NCBI RefSeq assembly: GCF_004770615.1
Contig: NZ_RQER01000004.1
Location: forward strand, 558,001-622,000
Length of the DNA: 64,000 nt
Reading direction: 5' to 3'
Source: Leptospira langatensis
GTDB taxonomy: Bacteria > Spirochaetota > Leptospiria > Leptospirales > Leptospiraceae
Part shown: positions 21,465-31,905 of the stretch, piece by piece
How the letters are laid out: every line of letters begins with the position of its first letter
Numbering within the stretch: the first letter of the stretch is position 1
Notes under the pieces: generated by a model
What the model saw: the letters and a program-made list of their open reading frames with translations, nothing else
The model's database searches: none
Told to the model about the DNA's origin: nothing
Made by a program: the position numbers and the translations under genes

Positions 21465-22091
21465 ATGAGAACAAAGGCTCCTAGTCCGATCGCAAACAGA
21501 GCGGAAGCCAGAAGAGAACAAATACTCGAAGCGGCTCTGGATGTCTTTTCAGAGAAAGGCTATCATGATGCCGGCATCGCAGACATTGCGAACAAACTGA
21601 ATATAGGACATGGGACCTGTTATCGCTATTTCAAGAATAAGCTGGATATCCTACATGCCTTGGTTGATCGCATCCTAGTTGGACTACTCGAAGTAGTAAA
21701 AAAAGAAAGCCCCGAAAAATCCAGCACCCTAGAAGAATATAGAGCTCAGATCAAAAGCATAGGTATGGAATTATTCCAGCTATTCAGTAAGGATCCTCGC
21801 CAAGCAAAGATCGTTTTCTTCGAAGCGATGGCTTTGGACGAAACGGTAAAAAGAAAAGTGCAGTTGGGAATCGACAAGAGTGCCAGGCTAACAGAACTTT
21901 ACTTAAAGAACGGAGTCAAAAAAGGTTTTCTTAGAAAGGAATTAGATACGAGAACCGCTTCTCAAGCAGTAAACGCAATGATGTTTGAGGGAATTCGCAT
22001 CAGCCTTTCTTCAAAGGGAGATTCTAAATTCGCGAAACGTTGGCTAGAAGAAATGCCCATCCTTATGTTAGAAGGAATGGGCAAACGATAA
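21465..22091 (+). CDS. TetR-family transcriptional regulator
   Basis: 208 aa from the ATG at 21465, with GGAGGAAGG 5 nt upstream. The N-terminal helix-turn-helix 'IADIANKLNIGHGTCYRYFK' (about residues 37-56) is typical. The ligand domain is helical and has no clear affiliation, though the length and overall form fit TetR regulators of lipid genes. It follows the histidine kinase by 45 nt. A palindrome of the FadR type lies 1.1 kb downstream (23208) and is a possible target. Confidence 0.92.
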   Translation: MRTKAPSPIANRAEARREQILEAALDVFSEKGYHDAGIADIANKLNIGHGTCYRYFKNKLDILHALVDRILVGLLEVVKKESPEKSSTLEEYRAQIKSIGMELFQLFSKDPRQAKIVFFEAMALDETVKRKVQLGIDKSARLTELYLKNGVKKGFLRKELDTRTASQAVNAMMFEGIRISLSSKGDSKFAKRWLEEMPILMLEGMGKR

Positions 22092-22109
22092 CTCGGAACC
22101 GAACGGATC

Positions 22110-23039
22110 TTAATTCTCTAAGAACTTGACTAGATCCTTAGAAGTCTGTTCCGGAATTTCTTCCATGGGAATATGACCTGCTCCTTCATATGCAATGAAC
22201 TTGGAGTTCGGTATATCCTTGGTCCAGTTTTGAGCATACTCCAGCTTTAACCAACGATCGTTCGTTCCCCACATGATCAGGGTCGGGGTCCTGACCTGTT
22301 TGATCGCCTCGGAAATCTTTGGATCTGTAAACTTTTCTCTAGCAAATCTAAAGAAATAATTATAGGCTTCTTTGTTTCCTTCCCTTCTTGAGAGATCCAC
22401 ATACTTATCCTTCGTTGCTTGGGTTACTTTAGAAGGATCTCCATATACTTCCATCACGCTATTCTCTACCAGAAAACTAGGAAGCATATGCCTAGCGACG
22501 GGGCTAACTACGGGATGACTTGCAAGACCGATGATAAAAGGCAAAGGTTGTGCATATCCGGCAGCGTCGATGAGAACCATCTTCTTCACTTTTTGAGGAT
22601 ACTTCAAAGAGTAGTTCCAAGAGATATATCCCCCCATAGAATTACCGACTAAATAAAAAGAATCCACTTTCAAGGATTCCAAGAAACGATTTACGATCTC
22701 TACGCCTTCCTCTAAATTCAATTTTTCTATATCTTTAGGCGGCCCGGTAAGTCCATGTCCCGGCAGATCTATCCGAATGACTCTATAATGAGATTTTAAT
22801 GTTTCGGCCCAAGCATCCCAGGTATGCAAAGAAGCGCTCACCCCGTGAAGCAAAACGACTACTGGCCCCTTCCCTTCATCCCTATAATGAATGTTAAGAT
22901 CGCCGATCGGCGCGAACTTAGATTCGGAGTTTGCATACTTCGCTTTCAATTCTTCAAAAGGATCCGAGCCCAAGCCCAGAAATCTGCAAGACTGAAAGAG
23001 AAAGATCCCCAACAAAAAAACATGTACTATTCTTTTCAT
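22110..23039 (-). CDS. Alpha/beta hydrolase, predicted lipoprotein
   Basis: 309 aa. An N-terminal signal MKRIVHVFLLGIFLFQSC ends in a lipobox-like LFQSC (Cys18). The hydrolase fold shows the oxyanion stretch VVLLHGVSASLHTWD, the nucleophile elbow GNSMGGYISW, an Asp in MWGTNDRWL and the catalytic His in GAGHIPMEE. The substrate is unknown; esters or lipids outside the inner membrane are plausible. Convergent with the TetR gene (18 nt gap) and divergent from the membrane protein gene at 23258. Confidence 0.88.
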   Translation of the reverse strand: MKRIVHVFLLGIFLFQSCRFLGLGSDPFEELKAKYANSESKFAPIGDLNIHYRDEGKGPVVVLLHGVSASLHTWDAWAETLKSHYRVIRIDLPGHGLTGPPKDIEKLNLEEGVEIVNRFLESLKVDSFYLVGNSMGGYISWNYSLKYPQKVKKMVLIDAAGYAQPLPFIIGLASHPVVSPVARHMLPSFLVENSVMEVYGDPSKVTQATKDKYVDLSRREGNKEAYNYFFRFAREKFTDPKISEAIKQVRTPTLIMWGTNDRWLKLEYAQNWTKDIPNSKFIAYEGAGHIPMEEIPEQTSKDLVKFLEN

Positions 23040-23196
23040 ATTTCTTACCTAACTAGTTTCTGTTCCCCTTTAATGGAACAGGAACATAGACATTTCCTCT
23101 CATTACGGTGTATAGAGAATTTTTGAAAAACCCAACTGAACACCGATCAATATATTTTTAACCACGATTTTCGCTTATCTATCGAACATTTTTCTA

Positions 23197-23230
23197 TTGA
23201 CAAAACTGAATGACATGTCATTCTTATATT
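23197..23230 (+). promoter_or_regulatory. Promoter with a FadR-type palindromic operator
   Basis: A perfect 16-bp palindrome GAATGACATGTCATTC at 23208-23223 starts 5 nt after a perfect -35 TTGACA (23197-23202) and ends just before a TATATT (23225-23230). With its flanks it reads TGAATGA-CATG-TCATTCT, close to the Bacillus subtilis FadR (TetR family) box TGAATGA-N4-TCATTCA. A repressor here would block the promoter of the gene at 23258. The -35/-10 spacing is long (22 nt), so the exact -10 is uncertain. Confidence 0.65.
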
Positions 23231-23257
23231 CAACCCCTGGTGAGGAGATCAAATCCA

Positions 23258-24148
23258 ATGGTACAAGTGGATGTTTTTTGGGCCTACGGCCTGGGAGCCG
23301 GTTACGCAATGGCCGCAGCTCGCCAAATCAAAAAATTGCAATCCGGAGAGAAGACGAAAGGTAGCCTTCCTTCCGTGACAAAAGAAGAAGGAAAAAATCC
23401 TTTTTGGAAGAATATATACTTCATTACCAATCTTCTCTATCTTTCCTTATTGTTCGCGCCTTCCGGTCTTTATCTGGTTTGGCAATTCACAAGTTGGGAA
23501 ACCATGCATGCGGGAGATAAGGGAATGCCTGGATGGCTCGTCGCTCTCTTTGGACTAACGAATGTTTCCCAAGGTATATTAGGCTTTTGGGTTGTTTGGG
23601 CCTTGTTAAAGGCAGGTAAAAACTTCTTAGCTTATTTGCAGATCCCTCTCGGATATTTCGGTATGTTCTTCATTTTGGTTCATGGTTGGGACGGAACTGG
23701 TTACAAAAGATTCTTTTCCGAATCATTGGATCAATTCCAGAACGGTTGGACTTGGAACACGGCTGCCAACTGGTTACTTTCCGACGTAGCCATTACATTG
23801 TACGTAATGGGAGTGATCCTAGTCCCTGTGTTGATCTACACATTATTGAAGATCGAAAAGGAAGGTTGGGAATTGGGGGGAAGCGGAGAATTCACTGTCC
23901 GAAATTCTCCGTCGGCATTCTCTTCTACAATTGCTTTCTTAGCGACTGTGTTTGTGGGAGCACTGGGACTCGCTATTCTCTGCAGTGCGATCTTGCATCA
24001 ACTCGGTTGGATCTTAGGAACTCTATTCTCGGTTGCGGGAATCTATCTATTAGGAATTTCTAAATTCGGGATCTTTCCACTTTTATATAGAGCGGTTCTA
24101 CAAACGAAGGAAGAAGGAAAACTGCAGACGGCGCATTCTGCTGCCTAA
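23258..24148 (+). CDS. Multi-pass membrane protein of unknown function
   Basis: 297 aa from the ATG at 23258 (GAGGAG about 10 nt upstream; an in-frame ATG at 23210 lies inside the operator and is rejected). I see about seven membrane helices, at roughly residues 50-75, 85-110, 120-145, 175-200, 225-250, 255-275. An aromatic- and Gly-rich loop 'FILVHGWDGTGYKRFF' stands out. No family recognised. Control by a TetR/FadR-type regulator is suggested by the operator in its promoter, which would place it in lipid or fatty-acid metabolism; that is inference. Confidence 0.8.
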   Translation: MVQVDVFWAYGLGAGYAMAAARQIKKLQSGEKTKGSLPSVTKEEGKNPFWKNIYFITNLLYLSLLFAPSGLYLVWQFTSWETMHAGDKGMPGWLVALFGLTNVSQGILGFWVVWALLKAGKNFLAYLQIPLGYFGMFFILVHGWDGTGYKRFFSESLDQFQNGWTWNTAANWLLSDVAITLYVMGVILVPVLIYTLLKIEKEGWELGGSGEFTVRNSPSAFSSTIAFLATVFVGALGLAILCSAILHQLGWILGTLFSVAGIYLLGISKFGIFPLLYRAVLQTKEEGKLQTAHSAA

Positions 24149-24270
24149 AGCCAAACAACAAATGAAAGTTTTGATCCAATGAAAGGATCAGATCATAATT
24201 GGATATAAAGATAATTCTTTCGCTGTCGCTTGTACAGAACGATAAGAAAGTATTGAACGGTCCAAGACCA

Positions 24271-24301
24271 AGCCCTGGGTTAATCTCCTAGGGCTTTTTT
24301 G
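24271..24301 (+). terminator. Terminator embedded in the 3' end of the opposite gene
   Basis: AGCCCTGGG-TTAATCT-CCTAGGGCT followed by TTTTTTG is a classical rho-independent terminator for the plus-strand membrane protein gene. It overlaps the last codons (KKALGD and TAA) of the convergent PLP enzyme gene, so one sequence serves as coding end and as terminator. Confidence 0.75.
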
Positions 24302-25779
24302 TACTCCTGGATTAAAAATTCAGGATTCTCGCGACCGATAGAAATCCGGATCAGACTTGGATCCAATCCTACTTCTCTTAAGAAACCTCTACCTGCCTCG
24401 GTGGAGACCAATTCATAATGAGCTAAATACATATAAAGCATGTTTAATGTGAATTCAGTTCCGAAACTTGGACCTTTGAGTAGGTTCAGAGAATCATAAA
24501 AAGACTCTAGAGGAACCGCAGGCTCTATCGTGATCACTCCGCAATGCAGATCCTTGTCTCTTGCGATCTTAGAAAAATTCCCGTGATTTTCCTCGGAGCC
24601 ACTCCAATGAACCGCTTTGATTTTAGGATGTTTTGCAAAGAAGTCCGCAAGGATCGCAGCGTTTCTACCAATCTCTCTCACTCTTTCCGAGTAGCCTTGT
24701 AGCTCAAAGGCCATTCGCTCGACATCTCTGCGATACGGAGTCTCTAAATACTGAGGACATTCTTTCTTCAATCTTTCGAAATACGGAGAGTTAGGATTTA
24801 AGAAGAGTGCTCCCATCATTACGTCCGCATTCCCAGATGCGAATTTAGTCAAACTTTCTACGATAATATCTGCATATGGTGTCAGGTCTACTACTGCGGA
24901 ACCTGCAACAGAAATATCCGCCACCAAAGGTATTTTATATTTTTCTAATAGTTTTTTCAGCTCAGGATAATCCGGGACCTGGATCAAAGGATTTGTAGGG
25001 GACTCCGTTAGGATGGCCGCAACCTTATCTCCTTCCTTCTCCAAGAATTCTTCGAGCTCCTTTAGGTCGTTTACTTCGTGAAAGATACGAGAGCCTCTGG
25101 AATATTTTTCTAGGATGCGGATATTGTCCACATATAGCCACCCCAGTCGGAGCCAGATATTCTTTCCTTCTTCTTCTCGGATTTGATCCAATACCTTGAA
25201 AGAAGCATACACAGCATTCATTCCGGAAGTAGCCAGATGAACGCTTAAGCCTTTGTTTGGATATAAGGAAGAAAGGGATTGTATGACCCGATCGTAAGGA
25301 TCCTCTTGTACGGAATCTTCTTTGTAAATGGAATCGATGAGTCCTTTCTTAAATAGATAGTCCTCAGCCTTGCGAGAAGAAACAAGACAACCCGTATGTT
25401 GGATAAAAGATAATACCTTGGATTCCGCTTCCTTGTCTTGCGGAATAGTGAGAGTAATTATACCCTCATCTTCTAGGATAACGGCTCCTTCTATTTGAAA
25501 GAATGAAACGATATGATCCGCAGCTTTTCGAGAATTAAGAATGAACTGAGGCCCTTCCACTCCCTTGGACTCTCGATTGAAGTCCAAGATCCTTTCGATA
25601 TACGCGTGAGCGACGAAGCGAGGGTATCCGGCTTTCAAACGAGAAAGTGTCTCCACTCTTTTTTCTTCGTAACCGATCACATCAGCTACTTCGGGGAGGC
25701 TCATGGAAACTGCGTGTATATTTGCGAAAGGGATCCTTTCTCCGCAAACCCTGCGATGCGGTTCTATCTCTTGAATCAT
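24280..25779 (-). CDS. Cys/Met-metabolism PLP enzyme (cystathionine gamma-synthase-like, N-terminally extended)
   Basis: 499 aa, about 110 longer than bacterial MetB. Residues about 1-115 form an extension without recognised domain. The remainder is a fold-type I enzyme: '[16 protein letters not shown]', '[19 protein letters not shown]', '[14 protein letters not shown]' and the PLP lysine in [14 protein letters not shown] (near residue 310). Overall layout recalls the fungal-type cystathionine gamma-synthases more than E. coli MetB. It should act in transsulfuration or homocysteine synthesis; the exact reaction cannot be fixed. Stands alone, convergent with the gene at 23258. Confidence 0.82.
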   Translation of the reverse strand: MIQEIEPHRRVCGERIPFANIHAVSMSLPEVADVIGYEEKRVETLSRLKAGYPRFVAHAYIERILDFNRESKGVEGPQFILNSRKAADHIVSFFQIEGAVILEDEGIITLTIPQDKEAESKVLSFIQHTGCLVSSRKAEDYLFKKGLIDSIYKEDSVQEDPYDRVIQSLSSLYPNKGLSVHLATSGMNAVYASFKVLDQIREEEGKNIWLRLGWLYVDNIRILEKYSRGSRIFHEVNDLKELEEFLEKEGDKVAAILTESPTNPLIQVPDYPELKKLLEKYKIPLVADISVAGSAVVDLTPYADIIVESLTKFASGNADVMMGALFLNPNSPYFERLKKECPQYLETPYRRDVERMAFELQGYSERVREIGRNAAILADFFAKHPKIKAVHWSGSEENHGNFSKIARDKDLHCGVITIEPAVPLESFYDSLNLLKGPSFGTEFTLNMLYMYLAHYELVSTEAGRGFLREVGLDPSLIRISIGRENPEFLIQEYKKALGD

Positions 25780-25856
25780 ACTACCAATACCATCGCAAAA
25801 TTTAGGATCTAAACTTCAATCTTAATCGGTATGGTCTTAGAATTTCTAAGATCATT

Positions 25857-26921
25857 CTAAGACGCTTGGGCGCTTGCCAATCTTTTCACTCTGTCCTCTT
25901 CCGTTAAGGCGTTGATCAGATCGTCCAAGTCCCCTTCCATTATAGCCGAAAGATTATGACTAGTAAACCCGATACGATGATCTGTACATCTTCCTTGCGG
26001 GAAATTATAAGTGCGTATCCTTTCGGAACGATCTCCGCTTCCTACCATTTGTTTCTTCATAGCATCCGCGACAGCCTTCTTCTCTTCTGCCTGCTTCTCA
26101 AGGATCCTAGCGCTCAAGATACGCATAGCCTTAGCCTTGTTCTTATGCTGGGACTTCTCGTCCTGACAAGCGACTACAACTCCAGTCGGAATATGCGTAA
26201 TACGGACCGCAGAGTCAGTCGTATTTACGTGCTGCCCTCCCGAACCGGAAGACCGATATACGTCTATCCTCAAATCGTTCTCATTGATATTGATCTCGGA
26301 TTCTTCGGCTTCCGGCAAGACTGCAACCGTAACAGCACTGGTATGGATCCTTCCTCCGGACTCAGTCGCAGGGATCCTTTGGACCCTGTGAGTTCCCGCT
26401 TCGAATTTAAAGAGATCGTACGCTTTATCATTCTCGAGTGCGAAGATGATTTCCTTGAGTCCGCCAATCCCAGTCGGAGAAGACTCCACTATCTCGTGTC
26501 GGATGCCTTGCTTGTCGGCATATCTGGTGTACATTCGGAATAGATCGGAAACGAAAAGGCCAGCCTCTTCTCCGCCGGTCCCAGCACGGATCTCGATCAG
26601 TATGTTTTTGCCTGAATTCGGATCTGGGGGAAGAAGAAGGATCTCCAATTCTTTCTCTAAAGAATCGATCCGGTCGACGGCAGCGTTCTTCTCTTCTTCG
26701 TACATGGAACGCATGTCTCCGTCTTTTTCTGTCTTCAGAAGTTCTTCTGCGTCCTTCTTGTCTTGGAGTAATTTTTTATATTCGGTGATCTTGTCGAATA
26801 AGGGCGTAAGTCGGGAACGTTCCTTATAAAGGCGCTTTAAATCATCCGGATTGGATGCCGTCGTGAGTTCGTCGGATATTTTAAGGTATTTTTGTTGTAT
26901 TTTTTCTAGTCTGTCTAACAT
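25857..26921 (-). CDS. prfA: Peptide chain release factor 1
   Basis: 354 aa, normal RF1 length. The tripeptide stop-codon recognition motif is PAT (in [17 protein letters not shown], near residue 184), which distinguishes RF1 (UAA/UAG) from RF2 (SPF). The catalytic GGQ lies in [18 protein letters not shown] near residue 230. No PrmC gene, its usual neighbour, follows here. Divergent from the EcsC-like gene 40 nt away. Confidence 0.97.
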   Translation of the reverse strand: MLDRLEKIQQKYLKISDELTTASNPDDLKRLYKERSRLTPLFDKITEYKKLLQDKKDAEELLKTEKDGDMRSMYEEEKNAAVDRIDSLEKELEILLLPPDPNSGKNILIEIRAGTGGEEAGLFVSDLFRMYTRYADKQGIRHEIVESSPTGIGGLKEIIFALENDKAYDLFKFEAGTHRVQRIPATESGGRIHTSAVTVAVLPEAEESEININENDLRIDVYRSSGSGGQHVNTTDSAVRITHIPTGVVVACQDEKSQHKNKAKAMRILSARILEKQAEEKKAVADAMKKQMVGSGDRSERIRTYNFPQGRCTDHRIGFTSHNLSAIMEGDLDDLINALTEEDRVKRLASAQAS

Positions 26922-26961
26922 AGAAACAGTATCCCATTGCCTTGGTACCCTACTCCTCTAC

Positions 26962-27585
26962 ATGGAAAACTACAATTCGATTCTTTCCGCAGTTTCCGAT
27001 CAGATACTGAACCTACTGTCTGGTCTCAATTCTTACCGCAGTCCTTACGCCAAGACCATTGGTTCCCCTTCTCATTTTGTTGAGGAACTAACGCAAAAGG
27101 CATCTCTCCAAACCGGAGCCGCAAGTGCAGTGCTTGCTCTTCCCCCAGGAAAGTTGGGAGCCTTAACTTTGGCTCCAGAAGCTGTACTAGTCTTACGGAT
27201 CCAAGGCAAACTGATAAAGGATATTGCCGCTCTTTACGGAAAAGAACACCAAGTGAATCCGGAGCTTCTTGCCTATTGCTTGTTCCAAGACAAGACTTCC
27301 TTCTTTGGTAATTTCCTAAAAGATCTAGGTGCCCGAGTTTTGATCCGTCCTGTTACCTGGACTATCTTGGAAGAAGCTACCTTCCAGATCGCGAAAGGAT
27401 TCTTCCGTGGTAGAAAATTGCAAAGACCAAAGAAAAGATTTTGGCTTCCGTTATTCGGTTCTCTGCTATCCGGAGGTTATTCCTTCTTTGAGACTAGACA
27501 GATAGCAACGAGAGCCCAGAAATTATTCTCTAAAGATATTATTAGCGTCCCTTCCGACGAGCCTTGGGCTGAGGAAACTGCCTGA
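26962..27585 (+). CDS. EcsC-like protein
   Basis: 207 aa from the ATG at 26962; the longer frame upstream overlaps prfA antisense and is rejected. The central part '[20 protein letters not shown]' and '[13 protein letters not shown]' resembles the EcsC family, which has a hydrophobic helical core and unknown biochemical role. A hydrophobic hairpin-like stretch occurs near residues 155-175. It overlaps the start of the next lipoprotein gene by 4 nt (CTGA), indicating translational coupling. Confidence 0.65.
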   Translation: MENYNSILSAVSDQILNLLSGLNSYRSPYAKTIGSPSHFVEELTQKASLQTGAASAVLALPPGKLGALTLAPEAVLVLRIQGKLIKDIAALYGKEHQVNPELLAYCLFQDKTSFFGNFLKDLGARVLIRPVTWTILEEATFQIAKGFFRGRKLQRPKKRFWLPLFGSLLSGGYSFFETRQIATRAQKLFSKDIISVPSDEPWAEETA

Positions 27586-28709
27586 ACCGATCCTATAAAT
27601 TACAAACCATTCTTCGTATCTTCGCTTCTATTCTTTTCTTCCTTCTGATCCTTTCTTGCAAAAGCAAGCAAGAGAGCCTGATCGAAGAGATCAACGAATT
27701 AGTAGAAGACCAAAACTACGAGAAGGCTTCTTCTCAACTCAAAGACTATCTAGTTAAACCAAAATCGGACGATGAGATCCTTTCCTTAGAAAAGCCGGAG
27801 ACCACCAGGATCGTAGAGCTTTCGTACGATAGAAAGAGATTGGTCTATCTCGAAGACAGCAAGTTGACATGGAAAGACTTGGTAGAAGGAAATAAGGAAA
27901 CTAAGAGCTTGGACGAAGTGCCTGCCTCTATTTCCGTTTCTTCCAACGCAAACTTTGCTTTAGCGGAATATCCGATGGCAAACGGCTGCAGGTTATTCGC
28001 GATCTCTCTTAAGAATAACGACCTTCATTATGAAGCAGGGGCTCAGATCTCTTGTAGGAATAGAGGAGGAATTGCGGACGACGGTTCCAAGATCTACTAC
28101 TTCGTAGACAACCAATTGTATGAGGAAAAAACAGTAGAGCCTCGCACTCCTAAAATGATCCTTCCCAAGGAGAAGATTGCGCCTCCGTTCCCAAATCTAA
28201 AGGCTCGCTTCTTTTTGTATCCGATCGGAAAGGACTTCTTACTCTTCTCAGGAAATGCAGGATCTTATTATCTATATTACGTGCAACCCGACAAGAAGAC
28301 CTCGGAGAAAATAGACCAAGAGATCATCAGTCCTCTTCTGTATTATGGGACCGGAGACGCTGCGTATTATCTTGGCGGTTCGATCGGAAGACTTCATTTG
28401 CGAAGGCTTCAATTCGGAAAAGGAAAACCTTCCGTGAACAAATTGTTTACAGTGAGTAGAAAAGAGATCAATCCTTGGAAACTACCCGCTAAGAATGAGT
28501 TCGTTTCTAATTATTCAGGCAAGGTCCATCTTTGGGGACCTTCTCGCAAGAGCCAAGTTCTCCCTTTGCTATGCGAAAGGATCTGGGTTGTGGATCAGAA
28601 CAAGATCCTATGCGAGAATGAAACGAAAGAATTTTATATCACGGGCCTGGACTTTCCAGAAGAAGACTGGACCATCCTGAAACTCTACGAAGAGTCCAGA
28701 GATAAGTAA
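27582..28709 (+). CDS. Predicted lipoprotein with apparent CTG start
   Basis: About 375 aa. The open frame continues upstream of the first TTG (27840) back to a stop at 27570. Reading from CTG at 27582 gives [20 protein letters not shown] then LILSC, a complete lipoprotein signal (Cys26), with GAGG 7 nt before the CTG and the CTG overlapping the stop of the upstream gene. No ATG, GTG or TTG exists at the right place. The mature protein has repeated short beta-type segments and Tyr-rich strands; no family recognised. Truncating it at 27840 would delete the signal, so I favour CTG. Confidence 0.7.
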   Translation: MNRSYKLQTILRIFASILFFLLILSCKSKQESLIEEINELVEDQNYEKASSQLKDYLVKPKSDDEILSLEKPETTRIVELSYDRKRLVYLEDSKLTWKDLVEGNKETKSLDEVPASISVSSNANFALAEYPMANGCRLFAISLKNNDLHYEAGAQISCRNRGGIADDGSKIYYFVDNQLYEEKTVEPRTPKMILPKEKIAPPFPNLKARFFLYPIGKDFLLFSGNAGSYYLYYVQPDKKTSEKIDQEIISPLLYYGTGDAAYYLGGSIGRLHLRRLQFGKGKPSVNKLFTVSRKEINPWKLPAKNEFVSNYSGKVHLWGPSRKSQVLPLLCERIWVVDQNKILCENETKEFYITGLDFPEEDWTILKLYEESRDK

Positions 28710-28716
28710 CTTCCTA

Positions 28717-29766
28717 TTAGAAGAAGATATTGATGAGAAGATTTCCCTTTTGTCCTTCTAAGGGCTCGGGAGACCCGTATCTGGTTTTAGCAAAGCTCTT
28801 TCCAGGAAATTCGTAATCCCAAGTCTTTCCGGAAAATTGCACCTGGCCGCTGGACTCGAAACTAGAATTCTTGATCCATTCTCTGAACTTTCCTTCGTCT
28901 TCGACTGAACCAAGACCGATCCATTTACTGATATAGGTTTTCTTTACCATCTCATCCAAGGCGGGAGATTTTAGATCTTCGGTAAATACGACCCCGATTC
29001 TTCCGAAAGAAAGATTGGCTACCCAGACATTCGGAAGGATCTCATTCGGATTCGCTTGTGATCTTTTTTCTAGTTCAGAATCCCTGGATCTGTTCCTAAG
29101 TAAGGAACCTTCCGCAAACTTTCCTTCCGAGTCGAAAATATAAGCTCGTTCTTCCCAAGTACCACCAGGTCGGATCGTAAGTTTTCCTTCTTTCATTTCA
29201 GGAGAAGGAAGACAAATAGAACCTGCAAGGATCTGCACTCCGTAGATCTTGGAAAGAGTACTGAAAATTCTTTGGTAACTTTCCTTGGATGCCTCCGCGA
29301 TCTGAAAGGTAGAGGTATCCTCTCCCAGAGAGAAAGAAGCGAGGTTCTTAGGTAATATCCTTTGGAAGAAAACAGCCATGTTCCAAGCAGATTGCTCCTT
29401 CTCCGCATCTAAGATCTCTTTGCGGGAGTCTATTAAGAAAAAGTAATTTCCTATTTCGGGAGGATACGCCACGATCGTTGTCTTTTGCAGCCATCCTTTT
29501 TCTTTTGCAAGAAGAAGAGGTTCTTCTAACCAGGCTCTGAGCCTGTCTTCTCTGGTAAAATATTCCGGCTTAAATTCTAATTGGACGATGAGTAAATTTC
29601 CGGATCTTCTGTCCCAACCCAGAGTTACTGTTTTTGTTTCTTTCTTAGAAACACGATTCTGGAACTCTTCGTCGCTCAAATTCGTAGCGGATAGAACCCA
29701 ACCTATAAATAGGAATATAGGAAGTAATAGCAATGAGACGATTGCGTTTCTAGCAAATGGGCTCAT
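28717..29766 (-). CDS. Membrane-anchored protein of unknown function
   Basis: 349 aa from the ATG at 29766, which overlaps the Nudix gene stop as ATGA; an ATG at 29775 is also possible. One N-terminal membrane anchor (about residues 5-25, '[20 protein letters not shown]') precedes an extracytoplasmic domain with no recognised family. Last gene of the five-gene operon tetR-rhomboid-dehydrogenase-Nudix-this gene. Confidence 0.75.
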   Translation of the reverse strand: MSPFARNAIVSLLLLPIFLFIGWVLSATNLSDEEFQNRVSKKETKTVTLGWDRRSGNLLIVQLEFKPEYFTREDRLRAWLEEPLLLAKEKGWLQKTTIVAYPPEIGNYFFLIDSRKEILDAEKEQSAWNMAVFFQRILPKNLASFSLGEDTSTFQIAEASKESYQRIFSTLSKIYGVQILAGSICLPSPEMKEGKLTIRPGGTWEERAYIFDSEGKFAEGSLLRNRSRDSELEKRSQANPNEILPNVWVANLSFGRIGVVFTEDLKSPALDEMVKKTYISKWIGLGSVEDEGKFREWIKNSSFESSGQVQFSGKTWDYEFPGKSFAKTRYGSPEPLEGQKGNLLINIFF

Positions 29767-30287
29767 AGCAGCCATCCTTTTGCTTCTAATTTCCCGTCGG
29801 GGATCAGAGGAGCGTATTCTTTTTGATAGAGCTTGAATGCGTCCAACATGTATTCGAAGAATAAACCGGTTGGATCGAAGGAAATTGCATCCACCCAATC
29901 CAAATAATCGTGTTCGTCCGAGATTTGGATCTCTCCCGATAAAAATTCTCCATGATATGCGATGATGACACAGGGATGATTTCCTTCGCTGACCCTATGC
30001 TTATGGACCATGATCGGTTTAGGATGGATCTTGATCTGGCAAGAATCTCCCATCTCTTCCTGTAATTCTCTGGAAAGACTGACAAGCCAATCTCCATAGA
30101 ATTCGTCCTCGTTCATTCTGCCTCCGGGCAGATCGCCGAAACCGGACTTTTTATCTCTGAGGATAAGAAGATCTTTTCCCTTTCTCAAAAAAACTTTCTG
30201 CGTAATTTGAAAGAACCCGTGTTTGCTCAAAATTCTCGGCTCCGAAAAGTAACTAAATACTCGGTCAGGAGGCTCTATGCCTGACAA
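29763..30287 (-). CDS. Nudix hydrolase
   Basis: 174 aa. The Nudix box is recognisable: 'LPGGRMNED' ... RELQEEMGD, with all REXXEE glutamates, but the spacing between the leading Gly and the REXXEE core is about three residues longer than the standard box. The N-terminus [18 protein letters not shown] is the usual beta strand of the fold. It likely hydrolyses a nucleoside diphosphate derivative; the substrate is unknown. It overlaps the dehydrogenase gene by 23 nt at its start and the next gene by 4 nt. Confidence 0.88.
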   Translation of the reverse strand: MSGIEPPDRVFSYFSEPRILSKHGFFQITQKVFLRKGKDLLILRDKKSGFGDLPGGRMNEDEFYGDWLVSLSRELQEEMGDSCQIKIHPKPIMVHKHRVSEGNHPCVIIAYHGEFLSGEIQISDEHDYLDWVDAISFDPTGLFFEYMLDAFKLYQKEYAPLIPDGKLEAKGWLL

Positions 30288-31905
30288 TCACTTTTATATT
30301 CTCCGATTTTCTCGCGGCAAGATAGGCCTCTGGGATGGATTGAGAGTCATATTCCCCGCTGATCAATGCGTCCGAAACAGTTTCCAAGAAGCCAGGTTCC
30401 GATTCCAATAGTTCTCTCGTTCTGTGAAAATCACCGCAACGACTCGAGCTCAAGATCCCGCCTGTAAGGATCCAAGCCAGAAAAGGATTTGGATCCTTCT
30501 TTCCATTTTGAGAGATGAGGATAGAACCTCTGGGTCGAACCAAAGATCTTTCTTCTCCTGCTTTTGGGCGAAGGATAGGATCCAATTCGGAACTGGAACC
30601 TGCGATCGCAAAATCAAAATGGGGCAAGGTTCCCTGAAATTCCGGGCCTTGTAAAAAGGCCTCCGCCTCTTCTATACTTCCAACGAAGAATCGATGATTG
30701 CCTTTCGCTTTTAATTGATCGATCCAAATCTGTTCTTCTTCAGTAAGTTCAACTTGAGAAGATTGATAGATCCAGATCGGAGAAGTCTCCTGGATCCCCC
30801 AGATCAAATCCGAAAGATCAGGCCGAAGATAGGAAATGGATATCTCATCCACAACCATTTCCGTAAGATGAGAAATTCCCAGAGAAGTCTGACCGTTCGT
30901 TGTCTTTCTATGGATCTCTTTAGAGGTAAGAAACATAGCAGTCTCTAGTCCGGAAGGAGAGCCTGTGGTATCGAATACAAGATCGAAGGCATTTTTACAA
31001 TCGGACCATTCGATCGGTTTAGATCCTTCTTCAGATCGATTCAATTCTTTCCCGATACGATCCTTCCCGGATGTATCGAATGATTTTCCAGTAAGGGCTT
31101 CTTCGGATTGATTTGACCCACTTTCGGATCGATCGATTGCGTTTCCATTGGGATCAAACTTCTTTTCGATCCCGGCTTCTTCCTTGCCTAAATTAGGAAA
31201 ATAGAATACTTTATCCGCACCTACTGCAAAGGAAAGATCCTTTAGATCCTCATGTCTCAGGATGGAAACGATCTCGTAATTCAAATGATTCCTTTTTCGA
31301 TACAGATCCAAGGCCGCAATCAAAAGAGAACCAAGACGTCTCGGCCCTAAGACGGCGATCTTTCGCGGCAATTCTTTTCCCTTTCTATTCAACGCGACTT
31401 CTACCCCATGCAAAGAAGCCGCAAAGGGTTCTAGTAAAACTGCTTCCTTGTCCTTGAGGGTTCCCGTTTCTATAAGAGTTCCCACAGGAGCTAAAATATA
31501 AGGCCCAAATCCGCCAGGAAGTCGATCGATCCCCAATACCATTCTAGTAGGACTATGCGTGGGAATTCCTACCCTGCAAAAAGGATCCTTTTCTTCGCCC
31601 CTTGCCTCGACTGTATCATTTATTTCTAATACGTATTTCTTTTTTGTAGAAGGATCCGAAACCAAGACCTCATGCCCGATCACCTGGGGCAAAGCGAACG
31701 GAAGAAATCTCCTGTCCAGATCGGTGGAACAGATCCCGCAGAGTTCCGTTTTGACGAGTCTATACCCTTTTCCGAGTTCTAAATAAGGAAGAGCATTTCG
31801 TTGGATCTTCCAGCCGGTTTCTTCCGAGCCTTCCATTTCGTACACGGATCTGCTAAAGGAGTCATCCGAGTTATAATCGAAGGCTGTAAAACTCACAAAC
31901 TGCAA
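30265..31905 (-). CDS. MDR-family alcohol dehydrogenase-like protein with acidic insertion
   Basis: 546 aa, against about 350 for normal zinc-type MDR enzymes. The catalytic zinc region is present: '[14 protein letters not shown]' and 'VIGHEVLV' in the GroES-like domain, and a Rossmann part with [13 protein letters not shown]. An insertion of about 60 residues (about 240-300), rich in Ser, Glu, Lys and Asp and built from loosely repeated units, interrupts the Rossmann domain; another extension lies near the C-terminus. The TTG start directly abuts the rhomboid stop with GGAG 8 nt upstream. Substrate unknown. Confidence 0.75.
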   Translation of the reverse strand: MQFVSFTAFDYNSDDSFSRSVYEMEGSEETGWKIQRNALPYLELGKGYRLVKTELCGICSTDLDRRFLPFALPQVIGHEVLVSDPSTKKKYVLEINDTVEARGEEKDPFCRVGIPTHSPTRMVLGIDRLPGGFGPYILAPVGTLIETGTLKDKEAVLLEPFAASLHGVEVALNRKGKELPRKIAVLGPRRLGSLLIAALDLYRKRNHLNYEIVSILRHEDLKDLSFAVGADKVFYFPNLGKEEAGIEKKFDPNGNAIDRSESGSNQSEEALTGKSFDTSGKDRIGKELNRSEEGSKPIEWSDCKNAFDLVFDTTGSPSGLETAMFLTSKEIHRKTTNGQTSLGISHLTEMVVDEISISYLRPDLSDLIWGIQETSPIWIYQSSQVELTEEEQIWIDQLKAKGNHRFFVGSIEEAEAFLQGPEFQGTLPHFDFAIAGSSSELDPILRPKAGEERSLVRPRGSILISQNGKKDPNPFLAWILTGGILSSSRCGDFHRTRELLESEPGFLETVSDALISGEYDSQSIPEAYLAARKSENIKVIVRHRAS

